In this document: positions 35,326 to 50,700 of the stretch, in pieces
How positions within the stretch are numbered: the stretch's first letter is position 1
How the letters are laid out: the number at the start of each line of letters is the position of its first letter
Assembly (NCBI RefSeq): GCF_910596095.1
Contig: NC_056546.1
Span: 16,082,425 to 16,146,424, forward strand
Origin: Thunnus maccoyii
Taxonomy: Eukaryota > Chordata > Actinopteri > Scombriformes > Scombridae
Direction: 5' to 3'
Length of the DNA: 64,000 nt
Made by a program: the position numbers and the translations under genes
The notes under the pieces: model-generated
What the model was told of the DNA's origin: nothing
Databases searched by the model: none
Seen by the model: only the letters and a program-made list of their open reading frames with translations

Positions 35326-35761
35326 TGTAGTAAATTGCTACAAGAAATGAAATTAAGGAAATGCTTGGACACGTGCTATTGCTATTATGGACCTTTTAAC
35401 CAATGAGGCATGTAGAGAAAGGAAACTACATTTATATCACTGAAAAATGCATACATTTAACAGCACATACTCATGGTAGTCCATGAGTGGATAAATCTTA
35501 GCATATTACCTTTAAAAAGTATTTACAAAGAAGAAATATATATATACTGTACATCTGTACAAAGACCGCTGTTGTATCATGTGTCAAGATCTAGAGGTAA
35601 GCAACAAAGTACAGACCCTCCTTATTGGATATATTTCTGACAGTAAACAAAAGTTGCATAGAAATGGAAATACAAGCTCATGGTCTTGGCCGTTTCACAC
35701 TGAGTTGTGTGAAGAGATCTGCCAACTCCAGCATAAAGCTTCAGCAGGGGACTCTGGTCTG

Positions 35762-38700
35762 CTATACGTTCATGACAGGAGTAAGCTGTAGCAGTGAGCT
35801 CTGTGGTTGAATGGCACTGCTCTTTGAATGCAGTTTCTCCAAGTTTTGTAAAAACCCTCTTCTCTTGAGACCCTCCAAGATGACAGTGTTACTGGAGGCC
35901 AGACTGACACGGGTCCTGTAGAGGAAAAAAGGGGCATGTGGTTGATATCTTATATAAATATGCCATTTAAACTAGGTGATGTGTTCATGCACTCCATCAG
36001 TCCACCTACATACCGGGGTGCACAGCGAGTTCAATGTCAGAAAAGAAGTCTTTTCTTTCTCTTAGATTTTAACATTAGAATTTAAGTGCTGCACAGCAAT
36101 TACACCTAATTATCAAAATGACTCCCTTCTGTCCAAATACTGGATGCTATAATTGCTCACAAGGTGTTTGTTCAGCTTTATTGCAATTTACTTTAAAGCA
36201 AAAAACACAAATTGGAGTATGGCCAACCACAGACGAGTAACCCAGAGGTTAACTAACCTCACTACAGTGTTTATTTTTCCTGTCTAAAGCTCCTCCAGAA
36301 TGTAGTGGGATTAGATTCTGGTGTGGGTTCACAGCAGGAGAGATGAGACATGAGTCTGATGTGTGAAAACAAGTTAAACATTGGCCTGAAGAGAATGTGC
36401 ATCTGGGCTAAGAGATTAAAATAATTTCTTTATTGGTTTTGAATCTTTTTATTTCATAAAACTGTTTCATCGATCTCAGACTGTGTTGTCCAACTTTCAG
36501 TAAATTCAATGAATTTGACAAGAAACACCTGGTCTCAAAGTGAGCTATAATAGGGAAACACAATATTACAGTATCTTATTACAGCAAATGTAAACCACCA
36601 GAGAGAGAGGCACTCACCGTGGAGAATCTATGCCACTGTCTCCTGTGATGCTCTGGTTCTCTCCCAGTTCCACTGGATCCCCAATCTCTGCCCCTCTGGC
36701 TCCACTGGGCATACTCAGACCAGCTCCTTGGGTCAGAGGAGCTCCCCTCTCAGCAAAATCATCCTCTTGCACTTCCTCCACCTCAGCCGCCCAGTGAGCA
36801 GATTCACCATCGCCCTCATCAGCAGACTTACGGACGGTCTCAGTGTCTGATTCTATCTCACTTGTCTGGCAGTAGTCAAAGATGCTGCTATCTGCAACCT
36901 CAGAGGGCTCAGGACAGTCCAAATCAAGGTTGGACTCATGCTGTCTTTCTCCTTGGATCAATATTCCTTGCCTAGGGCTGGGTTCACTTTGGGCTCCTGG
37001 TGATCTAGTCCTCTGATGGTGATGGTGGAGTCTCCAGCTGGTCTGCCCAGGTCTGCTGGGGCTGAGCGAAGCTTCCCTCTGGGTGGCTGAAGGAATGACA
37101 TCTTTGAAGGTGTTGTCCCTTGAATCTTGAATCGAGGGGACTTGTTGGTGAAAGTTGGAATTATAATAGTGACTGTTGGGTCGCTGATACTGCAAGTCAG
37201 ATTCATAGTCATGGGGGTGATGGTAATCCACAACACCTGTTCGGTAAACCTTTGCAGCATCAATAATCTCCTCCTCATTCAAACACAGGGAGCTGCATGC
37301 ATCTTCATCCTCCTGCTCATCTGCTCTCTGATAGAGCCTGTCGTCGTCCTCTATGAAGCCGTCAGTGTCTGATATTGAGGGAGTGCTGTCAGCTATTGGT
37401 CCTCCCTGACCCATGGTCCTTTGCTCTCTATTATTGATAGTGATGGTTCTTATCTTCTTCTGTCCTTGAGCGGCTGTGGTTTCACAGGCCTGATGGTGTG
37501 AAGAGAGCTCATCAGGCCTCTCAATCTCATCTCTCTGTGGGTTGGAGAGTCTGAGGGAGTGCCTCCGCTGTAAAGAGGGCTTGGGCCAGGGCAGAGCTAT
37601 GTCATATGAGTGGTTTATGACAGGCTCATAGGGATGGGTAGGGAGAATGGCATCAGTATTGGTGTACTGTTGGGTGTTAGACAGGCCATCATCTATAGTT
37701 TGGCTGTGGTCTGCTACACTCTTGTATTCTGCCTCTTTAAATGGCCCATTTTTTCCTTCACTCTCCCAGGTCTCCCTGCTTTTTCCCTCCCTCTGATGTC
37801 GCACCTTGTCATCTATCCGTAGCGTACTGCTCTGTGGATACGCTGAGCTGTAGTCCAGTGGCAGTTCTCTGTTGAGCTTTATGTCTGGTTGGAGCAGATG
37901 ATCAGTAGTAAAATCCCTTTCATGGACACAGTCATACCTTTCCTCCGATGTAGGGGATTTTCCTGTATGCTCTCCATCTGCTACGATCACTTTGGCCCGA
38001 TGTGGGTCCCATGATTTGGAGCGGTGACTTGTTCGTTCCTTCCTCCCTGACCCTGAAGCCTTGCCCTCCTTCACCTCTCGCCTTCGATGCTCTCTGTTGA
38101 TGATGGGAGGAATTACAGCTTCAGCTGTGTCTTTGTTTGGATGAGTCTGGAAAGGGTTTTCAATGCGTTTCTTATAAAGAGATTTTGCCTCCACAGCTCC
38201 ACCATCTTCCACTTGATCTGGTTCATCAACAGGGATTTCCACTCTGAGCCGAGTAGGGATCAAATCCTCCCCCTCTGGATAGTCGTCCGCACATATGGGA
38301 GCTTTACCCTTAACCCTCTCCTTCTCCTTTTCCCTCTGCTTCTCTTTGGAGGAGTGGGCCCTCCTCTTGCTGCGAGAGGCTTTCAGAGCAGATCTTTTCC
38401 CTGCCCCTGCTTTAGAGGAGTGATGATGCCTGGGTTTTGAGTATGTTAGGATCTCAGTAGACATTCCCTTGTCTACTCCCTTATCATCTTTATCCAAAGC
38501 CCTGTCCAACACTCTGTCTATCCCCCTGTCTCTCCTCTCTTCCAGTTTCTTCATTAAGACTGTGTGGCGTGTCAAATTGTCCACAGTCAGTTCAGGGTTG
38601 ATGCGTTTGATGATGGCATGCTCCAGGTCACGGGGTAAGTTATTTAGGTCGTCCTCGTCTCTTACTGGCCACTCCTCCGGAGGGAACTGACCTGAGAATG

Positions 38701-41700
38701 ATGCATACTCCTTCTTTGGCTTCTCTTTTTTAGCTCCATTTCTCCGGAACAAACTGAGACCAAACTTTCTCCCCGGTTTGTTGTCTTTTTCTTTACGGCT
38801 AGTGGCATTAGTAGTTGCTGTAGTTTTGCTAATCTCACTTGCCTGACAATCCGCTGCTGTGGAGGTGGACTGATGCTGCACTGTGGGCTTGTGATCTAAC
38901 GGTCGAGGCCACTTCAAGCTCTTGCCTGTGCATTCACTTATGGAAACAGAGACAGAATGCTGGTCTGGGACAGTGGATGGAGGGACGGTAGCTGTTACAG
39001 TTGTAGAGGCGATATTCATGGATGTCTGGAGAGGGCTGAAGCAGCTGCAAGACTTGCAGTGCGCAACGGGAGGCGTTTGAGTGCTCTCAACACAGGCATC
39101 GTTGCTCAATAGGTAAGTGATGGGAGGCGGCGATGGAGGGTCATCTGCTGAACCAGAAGTCCACCAGTTCTTCTCTCGGACCATGTTGTTGGTGATGAAA
39201 TAGGTCTGAGGTGTGACAATGAAGTAGCCCTCGCCTGTATGGTAAATTTTACGCTCCTTGATGAGAGTGCCTAGAGCATTGTAGAGGATGTCCTGAGTGG
39301 GGATGGTTATCCCTGAGATACAGAAAGAAAAATAGATGTTAGAACAAAAGACAAGCAAGAGGACACATTTCATCTAGTTTACGAGCATAAGTTTATGAAT
39401 TCCTTAACAAGCAAGAAAAGACAGTATTTTTTGAATTACCTGGATGTGCTTTACTCATGTAATTGATAAGTGCTTCCTGGTTGACGGTGATTTGGGAGGA
39501 GTTCATATCTGAGATGACTGAGCACAACACCTCAGCCAAGGGAATGAACTGGGACTGGGGGACAGGGGACATCTGCACTGGGGACAGGTCACCTGAAACA
39601 TGTGGACACACACACACCAGCAGATTATTGAGTGAAACAGGTGGGCCTACAGCAGTACACACAAACACACCTGGGCTAGAAAGGTCTCTCTCTGACTTGT
39701 CCTGCCAATGAAAACAACTCAAAGTACTGAAGTTGACATTCCTCCTCTAACCACCTTCTAAATCATGACCGAAGTGGTCAATTTATGTGAGTTATATGAA
39801 CCATGCCTGACTGCTTTTGAAATTCCATCAGTACTGGGACAGACCACAGAATTCCATTACTCCCACAGAAATGACCACAGGTCTGCCTGCTGGGCAGATC
39901 AGATATCCTGCCCCCCATATCATAAGGCCTTACACGTCTAGGAGGTGCCCTTAGACAAACATGTTACCAAAAGTGAGAGAGAGTAAGAAAAAGACAGACA
40001 GTGTTGGGCACATTTTGTCTTAGTAAAAATAGTATGAAACTTGTTCCATACAGCGTACCCCACATCAAACCTCACCACTCCGCCTGACTCTGAGGGCAGA
40101 CAGCATTCCTCTGACATACAAACAAATTGTGGGAGCCCATTAGACAGAAACCACAGAGCTTTCAAATCATAAAATAAGCTGCATTTTAATGCACACCAGA
40201 CATTTTAGAAACATTTAATTTCATTGTCAAAGAAGACCAGAGTTTCACACATAAAGAGATGTAATTGAAGCAACATGCTGTGTCTAATTCCCTTAGGCAA
40301 ATAGGGCTTTTTGTGTGAGCTTCAAGTGCAAAGCCTACAATGAAGAGAGTGGGATGGGATATAGATAGCAGTGTCATAAAGACCCTTCCACACCCCATTA
40401 ATAGGATAGAACATCAAAACTGAATGTGGACTTTGATACTGTTGTATCTCAATAAACGGTTACCTCACTGGGTAACAAGAAAGTCTCTAATTTGGTCAAT
40501 GTGTTATCTTGTTCAGAGACAAGAGCCAATGGAAAGTACCAGTCTGTGTAGGGACATGTATGCTTTTTTTATTAAACACATTTTTTCCTACAGTGTGAGG
40601 CAACTACAAAGCAATGACTGACTTAATCAGCACCATTGTCAATCCCAGCCATTACAGATGCAACATTTTGGATCCCACAAAGATTATGGAAAGAAGTGCT
40701 GTTATTGGCATGTCAAACCAGAAGGTTGGATTTAGACATAATATTAGAAATGTTTATGTTCAAATGTAAGCCTTTAGGTGGTTTGGTTTAAACATACAGT
40801 AGAGCTCTAAATGATTATGTTAAGATTATAGATGGTTGGGGTTAGACCAAACGTTGATGTAGTTAAGGTTAGGATAAGAACATGGATGGGATTTATTGTT
40901 GTGCATAACTACTGCGGGATCCATAAAAATGCATTACGCACCTCCGAGCAATAATATAAAGGGGGAACTTAAAATATTTGCTTAGCAGCTGCAGCCTTTA
41001 TTTAAGTTATTTATTTTACAAAGTCCCCCACCAAGGCCTGCGTCTTCAATGAATTTTCCACAAAAATACACTAACATACAGAGCACAAAAAGTGATGTTT
41101 ACTAATGTGAAGTGAGCAAAACAAACCGGATCCCACCGCTGATGAATGATTAGCATCTGGGCTGGATCAAGACAAACTCCCTTCATATGAACAGCGGACA
41201 ATAGGGCATGACCTTAACCTTACCCATAGGACTGGAAAATTGGTTTTAGTTAATCAGCTACACCTCATTAATGGGTGGAAGAAGGGATGAACAATAAAAC
41301 GTTGATACACAAAAAAGTGGTTACTAGTCTCTACCGGCTGTATTTAGTTTAGTAAAAGCCAGCTGACAGGCATTGAGGGACGCTATGCAATACTAGCGGT
41401 AAAAACTGTAGTGCAATCTGTAAAAATACCACACACATATAATTAAATTCAGCAAAATAGCCAGAAAAAGTTCCAACTTCTTTTTTGTTATTAACAAACA
41501 CATTTTCCCCAAGTGATTTCAAGTGTCCAATTATATTGGCAACAACACTTTGTGTATAAATGTGAGAATTCTGACTTAAGCTTCAACATGTGGCGTGTGT
41601 GACTGTGAGTGATTCTCCCATCAACCCCAGGGCATTCAGTGAAAACACTGCCAAGCCTACATTTGATGTAAACTAAACATTTACAACCCTCATGCTTGAA

Positions 41701-44700
41701 CCACTTATGTCTAAGGCAGGGAAAATAAACAACTAATCAAATAGCACATGACAGAACACACATGTGCCACACATACTGATGGCCTACTAATAACTATTGT
41801 TTGACAAGAAATGTGTAATCAGTCAAATTCACTTTTTCGGTGCTGCAACACGTAAGCACTAACACCAAAGGGCAGCTTTTTCCTCGCTGTAATGTGTTAC
41901 GCACACAAGCCTCTCATTCTGTGCTTTAGTTTAATTTAAAATGTTTTATCATCAGTAAGGAACATGTCAAGCAAAGTAAGTAAAAAACCAATTACCAGCT
42001 CACCAAGCTCACTTAAGGCTCATAAGGCTCACAGACAGGGGTCTTTCTTTGTAAAATTGATTCTATGACACACAGAGGGATTGTAAAAAAAACAACATCT
42101 GCCTTCCCCCGGCTCCGACAGAAGACGTTAATCTGACTTAACCTCAGAGCGGATATCTCAATAGCAGTCTCCCTGGGCAGTGAATTAGTGCAGCTGACTT
42201 GGCTTTTCATTGTTCTGAACTTCCTATAGGAACATGTCTAGCGGGCTTTCCACATAACAACCACTTACAACCACAAAAAAGGGGAAAGGTCAGCAGGGAT
42301 ATGATAGGGTCAGAGGGCAAATAATTAATATATTAATCACTTACATAAAAACACTATCCCCTTAAAAAGGATTTCCAAATATTTTTGCAGAGAGGTAGTT
42401 TTGGCGGGTCCCTCTCTGACCATGACCTGGTTCAGAGCAGGATATCCTGTCTGACACCTGCTGATATGATTTGTACTCCTATGGGAGTTAAAAACAGAAT
42501 TAGCTTCATACAATAGTTTGTTTTCCACATACTATTTCATTAATACTGGTCTAATGGAAGCACTGACAACAACAAGAGTGGGACCTGCAACGTAGGTGTG
42601 AGACAGAAGACCAAAATCTACCTTTAGCTGTTTATTTGTGACTGAACCCAGGTGGGAAAATGTGGAATAGAGGGATGGGCCTGGCAGAGGATTAGTGTTT
42701 ATTGAGTCTAACATTAGCAGGCGTGACGGTCAGGGAGGTTTACTCTTGTAACCGTCTTCTCTCCAGGGGGAACGGACCTCTGTGTTCCTGTAATCTAAGA
42801 CCGGGCCACCGACATTACACTCTTTGTCATACACAGCATGAATACCCTGCTGGGTGCCATGGCAACAGGACCCTGTGCCACAAGGAAGAGGGAGGGAAAC
42901 AGCCGCTAGAGAGACAAACAGGAGATGAGACTTGTGTTAAGGACAAGTTAGGAGGAGCAGCTTTTCAGTAGAACCCCTTAAAGGGGCATTCCAACAATTT
43001 TACATATCAAAGTCAGCTCATTGTAATAGTTAGTCCTTCTCAGCCTGTGAACACAGTTGTATAATGTCTTCTGTAGCTATGGAGGAGGTTTGTCAAGTCT
43101 GACAAAATGACCCTGATGATATCATAGTGATGTCGTCAAGGTTATCTGACCCTGTGTTTGGAGACTTCTAATTTATAACAGAAAACTGGGGGTGTGGAGT
43201 TTGAAAGATGTGCGTGTTTACCAGGCAGGGAGGGTCAAGTGAAAGACACCATCAATTGCATTATGGGAAGAGTGCGAACTAAAACAGATCATTTCTCGCA
43301 TGTCCCTACATTTTATGGAAGTTCGACACTAAATTGCTGCATTACCCCTTTAAAGTATAGCAACGACTACTTGTGATCCACCATCGCAGATTTCAATATG
43401 CAAAAAAGCAAACACTTCAGGTAAAAAATATTTTTCCTTTCCAGGGTATTTCATTTGACTTAGTATAGGAGGAGTAGGAGTATATTGTTTTTCTATTTAC
43501 GTCATCTTATGACCTTCAAAATTGTACCCTGAATATCACAGTTACAACTGCTGGCACAATGCAGGTTTTATTTGCCGATTTAGATTTAAGAGATCATTGC
43601 AACTTAATATAACAAGTCTGAAATCTCATTTTAATGGTATTCACCAGAACATTAGAAAAGGGACTTTACAGATTGAAACGTTGCCTCAAAAAAGAGAATA
43701 AAATTATTTATTGGGAGTTTAACAGTGTGCAGACCTCACTCCTTTGTATCCTGCAATCAAGTGACAGCCTGTACAACCTTCTGCTCCACACAGAGCTAAA
43801 AACATGAATTTCTTGCCGTGTCATAAACTTTCCATGTGAAAATAAACTGCTGCCTGAGGGATAAAAATGAAAAATGCCTGAAGCTGGCTGCTCAGATTAT
43901 GGAGATGATTGACAGAGACCTTCTCTCCTCTATCCCCACTGAGATCTTTTTGGCTGCTGACACTGATCAATGCCACATGTATTCACATGGCTGTGTTGTT
44001 AACTGGCCTCACAGAGCCACATGAGTCCCATTTCATACGTGATTGCATTACTTACATCCAGTCTCTTGGAGGAAAACACGAACATGCCACACTGTACAGT
44101 ACATGCTGTAGACATGCCATGAGCTTCAGTGCAGAATATTTTAGACTAAGTCATATTTTAGTCTGAAAGTCAGGCTATCACTAACTTATCTTTACTGAGA
44201 GAAAGGACAACAATCCCTCTGATTATCAGTGCCATAATGTGAGGATCAAAATTATACAATTTATGGAACATTTCAAGTCATGCAGCAGTGAAAACCCCAG
44301 AAATGTTTCTCTGCAGTCTGACCTCTTCATCGGTGGTTATATGGATGGGGAATTATGTCATCCCCAATATTTGGCATTTAAAGCCCAGAACTACTTGTTA
44401 ATCTTTAAAACTCACCTTGGTAACAGCATGCAACACACGCACCTTCCAAAACCAACCAGATATACGAGGCAACGCTTAGCTTTGATCACAAACAAGCTGT
44501 CAGACAAGTGAAGCACACACAGATTTAGACACAGAAGTGCACAACAAAGACTTGTTGCTTGTTTATCATTGTACATTTCAACTATTTAGCTGACATTTCT
44601 AATATTTTACTTGACATTTGCTAATCACTGCAACAGCTTCTGCTCCATGATCATTACCAGCCCTTGATAATAGGAAACATGTGAACTAAAGTATTGTATC

Positions 44701-47700
44701 GTGCAAAGTAAAAACTGTTTTTAATTTGCATTCCAGCAAAGTTCCTGCTAATTTTGCCACATAGCACTTTAAGGCTAAGTGTTGGTGATAATGCTGTGTG
44801 CTTATTAGCCAGTCAACGGCTATGGCTCTATTGATGGCAATGTCCGGATTGAACAAACCAACCATCACAAGGCTCATCTACAGTACAGAGAGGCTCTGAC
44901 TGAATGGGAAGATCATTTCATAACATTTGACAATCTAGGATCTACAGATTTGGACAGACAGGAAATGAACTATGCTTAGGCTGTGATGGGGGATCAGAAA
45001 CCAAAGTAATAAAGAGGGTTACACAACTTGCGTCTGAATCTTTGCCTTGACCTTTCACCTTCATGCTATCACAGATAAAATCTAACGAAACATCAGGCTT
45101 GTTGCCATAATCTCTCACTCTATGGCTTCTCTGGAAACATTCACACACATACACACACACCATTTTATCTCATCCTGCTATCGTCTAATCTTTTAGGCTC
45201 CAGTAAGCAAACAAGCTAATCTTCTCTCTCCGTCATTAAGGACACACTGCATGGCATTCAACATGAACTTGAGGTCTGCCCTAACTGCAAAAACCTTCCC
45301 TGTCTCCCATCGACGGAGACTTTGTGAATGACACGCTCCCGTGAATCTGCAGGCTGTCCATGAATGATCTGAGTTAAGTCTCTGGCGAGACAATGTCAAA
45401 CATTCATACAGTCAGGTTCAGTGTAATGGGAAGAGATGTCAGCTGTAATTCATGTCGTGACTCCCTACCAGTCCCACAACCACCTCTCTTTGTTTTGCAT
45501 TTTTTTGGACTAGCAGGCCTCTGTGACTCCGCCCTCCCCTTCTTATGTGTGTGTGTATGTGTGTGTGCATCACACTTTTAAAAGAGCTTTTACGAGTTTG
45601 TGTCTTTCACTTCCATACAACACACAGATGTGGGCGTTGCAGTTAAATGGCCCAATAAACTGAGTGAAAAGATCCCTTCAGAGAGCAATCACAGCCCAAA
45701 TGTCCCAACAACCAAACCTCGCCCAGTCTAACAACATTGCCCTTTCCTGTCCTTCCTCTCTGAAAGCACTTGGAGTTAAACTGTAAGGCCATCAACAAGT
45801 GTTGTTGATTGTTGAATATATTGTATAATTAAGATTAATGTCACTTGGCTTTTGACATACCTGATAACAGTTGGCAAGATTTTATCAACACAACTGCCAC
45901 CATCTCACTTAAAAACACATCAATAAGCAATAAAATGGACAGACTGAGCTGCTGACCATTTTACGGCTTTACTGATTGATCCACAATAATAAAACCAGCA
46001 TTTCTGCCCCAACTTGAAGGCATTAGATAAATATTTAATTTGACCCGGCTTTACTATCCTGGTCTGGTGGCTTGTGTTTAAATATTAAGTGAAACATTGA
46101 AGTGGGAGGCAAGGAGAGAAATTTGGACTATGTCCTTTTGTAATCAGTGTTTGAGAAAACGTGTTTGTTGGTAGGTTAACGTGGAAATGCAAACTCACTA
46201 GAATGCCACATGTAAAAGTTAAAAGTATCCATTATTCAGCAGAGGGATAGATAGCACTAATAACATTTTCATCCAAAATGTTCTGGATGTACAGTAACCA
46301 CTGTAAAGCCGTGACTGGAGACGATTCATGAGCTAAAACTTTGAACTATGAAGAGGAACACAGGCGGGCTTTGTGTTGACTCACGTCACCATAGAAACCT
46401 TTACTGTGGCAGCGACCTGCCACATGCAATACAAAGCCAAAGAGAAAGAAGAAACAGCAGCAGAAATGTAGTATGTGTATCTTTAATCCAGCTATAGCCT
46501 TGAGACTCACTTTGCCAAACCGACCCTTTGACATTTAATGTATGCTGGCAAGAAAGCATAAACAGGCAGTGACTAAGCTTCTCAAACTGACATTCACAGA
46601 GTCTAAAACATCTATAGTCACATAGTTGGTCACCACACATCTTGGCTGCAAATCCCTGCAGCTGTAACAGCATTAAATAATGTTTTTACCATATGATTCA
46701 CAATAAGAACTATTTTAATAGCAATCCAGCACAGGCCATAACAATTAAATGACCTGGTACTGAACTAGTACACAGAGACCCTGTTATCATGTTCTTGTGA
46801 AATAGGAAACACACCTGACCAGGTGTTTAACACAAGACCTGTACAGTGTGAAGGAAGACAGATGTGTATTTTATAGCAAAGCCCAAAGTGCTTTGTGTAA
46901 TATGATACCAATACACGGTGGTGTCAGGAGACAGGATTTAACTTTACCTACACTTTATTTTCCCATCGTTTCCCTCATACGTCATCCCTCTTCAGACTTG
47001 ATGAGTTACACCCCAAAATATCTGGCTTTCATCATGAAAATGAACATTACCCCACAGTCTGCCAGTGCCATTTCTGCCAGACCTCTGCTACACATAGACC
47101 ACAGTACCTTTCCTTTGTTCATTAGCAGCCATATGCATGTTTTTAACATTTATGTTGGAATTATGGCAATGTCTTAAGCTTCTTCCAATGCCAATTTTGT
47201 CGCAGTCTCCATCTTGACTCCATCCTAAATCTGATGTTTTCAAGATGTTTTATAGAATTGAAAGGATTGAAGGAGGAGGTGGTTATTTATGCAAAGTCCC
47301 ATTTCTCTGTCGCTGTCCTGAAAGCTTTGTCACAAAGCACTTTGAAGTAACTTCTTTGTAATCAAAATCTGGACTCAAAGCTCCATATCTCTTTAAGAAG
47401 GGACCTGTTAGCCCTCTTAGGTGTTCTTGGTGCTCCTGATATTCTGACTGAATTTATTCATTATCACTGCCGTAACATAATAAGTACCAATCTTAATTTA
47501 CCAAAGCTGATAATTGAGCTAAGTGCACCAAAATTTAACAATCCCAAAATACCACATTGACAGACTAAACCAGAAAAATAGTGCCATTGACCCATAAATG
47601 GATAAAAGTGACCTTAAATGAACTGGCCTTTATAATATATATTGCGCTTTTCTAGTCTACTGACCACTCCAAGCACTTTACAACACATGCCAACATTCAG

Positions 47701-50700
47701 CCATTCACACAGGCATTCATACACTGATGGCAGAGGCTGCCACACAAGGTGCCAACCTGCTCGGAGCAATAAAGCGCTTTACAATGTTTCTAATGCTCAT
47801 TCACCCATTCACAGTATCTTGGCCAGGGACACTTCAACATGTGGACTGGAGGAGCTCGGGATTGAACCACTGACCCTCTGATTGGTAGACAATCCGCTCT
47901 AAATCCAGAGCCACAGCGGACCCTGGTTCACCTTCAAAGTAAATGCACTTTCTCAATAAGGAATGCAAAAATCATAAATGCATTTATAGCTCCTGCATTA
48001 ACCTGAATACACTCTGTATGGTAGTATATTCTGCTAGGAAGCAAAATGGCATTTCAATACCTGAAGTAAATAGACAGATCCACATCTGTACATCATTTAA
48101 AGTTAATATTTTTTTTACTTCAGTACCAAAGGGCATGGAAAGCTGCTTATCTTCTTCCACTGCATAAAGAAGGGAAACCATTAATAACTCTCAGGTCATC
48201 TATGAACATGGTAACATCTCATACACTACATATCTTACTGTTAAATGATGCTTGTTTGTGCAGGACAAAAGCCAGCATTGTGCTGCTCTATTTGTTGATA
48301 CTTTATCAGCCTTTGATGCAGTCAATGATTCCCTACTGTTGCTTGGATGTTTTAGTTCTGATTCAGTTACACAAAGCTTGTTTCACACCTACCTTGTTGG
48401 CTGATATCAGTATGAAAGAGTCTTGTATTCAATCGTTTTTGTGTGCAGGAAAAGGTGTTCCACAAGGTTCAATTTAAGGTCCTGTCTTGATCATAATTTA
48501 GACTGTTAGTATGTAAACACCTGCACAGTACATTGTTTTTCTTTTTTATGACACATTTTCACTGATTCACTGATAATGAGACTGGCCTGTGTTCATCATT
48601 TCACTCTCTTACTAACCACTGAGCTCTGATAAAGCAGGAGCCTCTAGTTTCCTCAGTCTCATCTTATTCAAAGCTCCAGGTATTTTAATCCTACCCCACC
48701 CATGCGGCTTTTCCCCACTGACATCCTGCCACCAAGACATATACAGTATACACAACCTAAGCGGGTGTGCAAGCTCTCCAGCAGATCCACACCCCTTAAT
48801 CAAGAGTGATGGCAGTCATTGGATGCAGATGAAACCCATTTCCTCATGTTTAACTCAGCTCAAACTGCCGCAGATTCCTGTGTTTGTTATCCATGAATTT
48901 AGAGCAGAGCTCCCGTCCAGTGTCTGACATATGATCTACTCCTCTCTAATGCTCTACAACTGGTCAGCACACAGCTCTGCCCATGATCCGTGAAAGTATC
49001 TTTCACTCTTATACATTATACATTAATACAGCACTTTACTATCACAGAGCCAGTGTTTTCATACCAGTCCATTTATCAATGCTAAATGAAGCAAAGAAAA
49101 CATCCTGTCAGGAAACTGAAAAGTAATACTAATACCAAATTTAATGCAATATAGCTTCACTCCTGTGTCGACCCATTTGTCTGACCGGCGAGCGAATGAA
49201 GATAAATCCCATGAGGGAAACCCAAGCGGCTGCTGACAGGGTGTCTAAGCTGAGGGATACAGTGGAAACTCCTCAACTGTTATTGTTGGCAGCGCTCCAC
49301 TCCACCGCTACGGGTGAGCCCAATATTTGGGTCGATAAAGAGGCTGACATGCCTGATTCGCACCGGGGTGAGCTTCCTGCTCAATGGGAAAGGATGTGGC
49401 TAACAAATGATGTGCTGAGAGCCATTCATGCTCACATGCACAGTCTCTCACACATGTGTATGCAACATGGAGGGTCACGTCTGAGAATGGAGGTCAAGGT
49501 TCCCTCGTATCTGACCGGTATGATAAACCTTTTACAAGTGCAGGAGGTAGAAAGCAAGATATTATACAGTAGATACGTGCAGACACACATGCTTGGCCAT
49601 TGTCACATAAAAAAAAAAAAAAAAAGAGTGATGCTTGTAGCCTATGTTAACTTATACCTACAATGCAATTTAAAAGGCAAATTGAAAGCTCAACAAAGCT
49701 GCACATAAATCACACAGGCTGCTTTAACATCCATCACATTAAGTCAAAACCTTTCATGTTGCAATTCCATTAATCTCCAGTCAACTGTTTATTTAAGACA
49801 GATGAAATTAGGGGTCCTTTGATCGAGAAAATCTGCGCTGTAGTCAGACATAGGAACCTCCTTACTGCTGGGTGCTAGCAGATTTGGTATATGGTTACCA
49901 TCAAAAACATTCCAGCTCTGTTTTTGCGAGGAGAACAAGATTGCACCAACCGCTGTCATAATACATACTCTTCATCAATTTCAGCTTGAAAAACAGCAGC
50001 ATATATTCTGTGTAACAGCCTAATGTCATACTATTAGTGTCAAGGGAGCTGGAGAGTGAAATCTTTAACCAATATTATTTGAGAGCAGCTCAGATGGTAG
50101 CTGTAAGTGAGCAGAGTGGAACAGATCTCACACAAATGTTCTTCTATGAGTGTTTCCAATCAATCAATCTATTTGTAACCACAACTAAAATACAGACAAT
50201 ACATTAAAAATCATGAGGGCTGTTTAACAAACACACATGCAAACCACAAGCAGGAGCTGAACTGACCAGTGAGTGAAGAACACCTGGATACTGTATTGAT
50301 GTATGTTGCTCTGTTTGCTTTCTAAAAAACTCTCTGTAGCTAACTGACCGCAGGGTGGCTTGTGAGCAGGAAGGTTGTAACCTTTGACCTGTGCTGCTTA
50401 GATAGGACAGGGTGGGCCATTTAAACCTGGCGAGGCCCAGCAAGGGGGTGTCATGGTTAATAAGCTAACATCTGGAAGAGTTATGACCATTAGTGGAGCG
50501 CTTTGAGACTTTGACAAAATACCTTCATGAAAGGAGACACCCGTTGTGTGAAAACACAACACTTTCAAGTGAAAAGTAAAGGGCAGAAACAAGGCTCTCT
50601 GAGTAGGCGAGCTCAGGAAATGATCTCAAGAGTAAATGAAGCATTTCAGGAATGCTTCACCACCTTATGGTATGGCGAGCTAAATGAAACATACCATTTA

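Noticed and set aside
39313..39373. Signal-peptide-like start ([12 protein letters not shown]) directly ahead of the large stox1 exon
   Set aside because: This is intron 2 read in frame; a CTCAG acceptor at 39313 and the matching exon 2 phase show the true junction.
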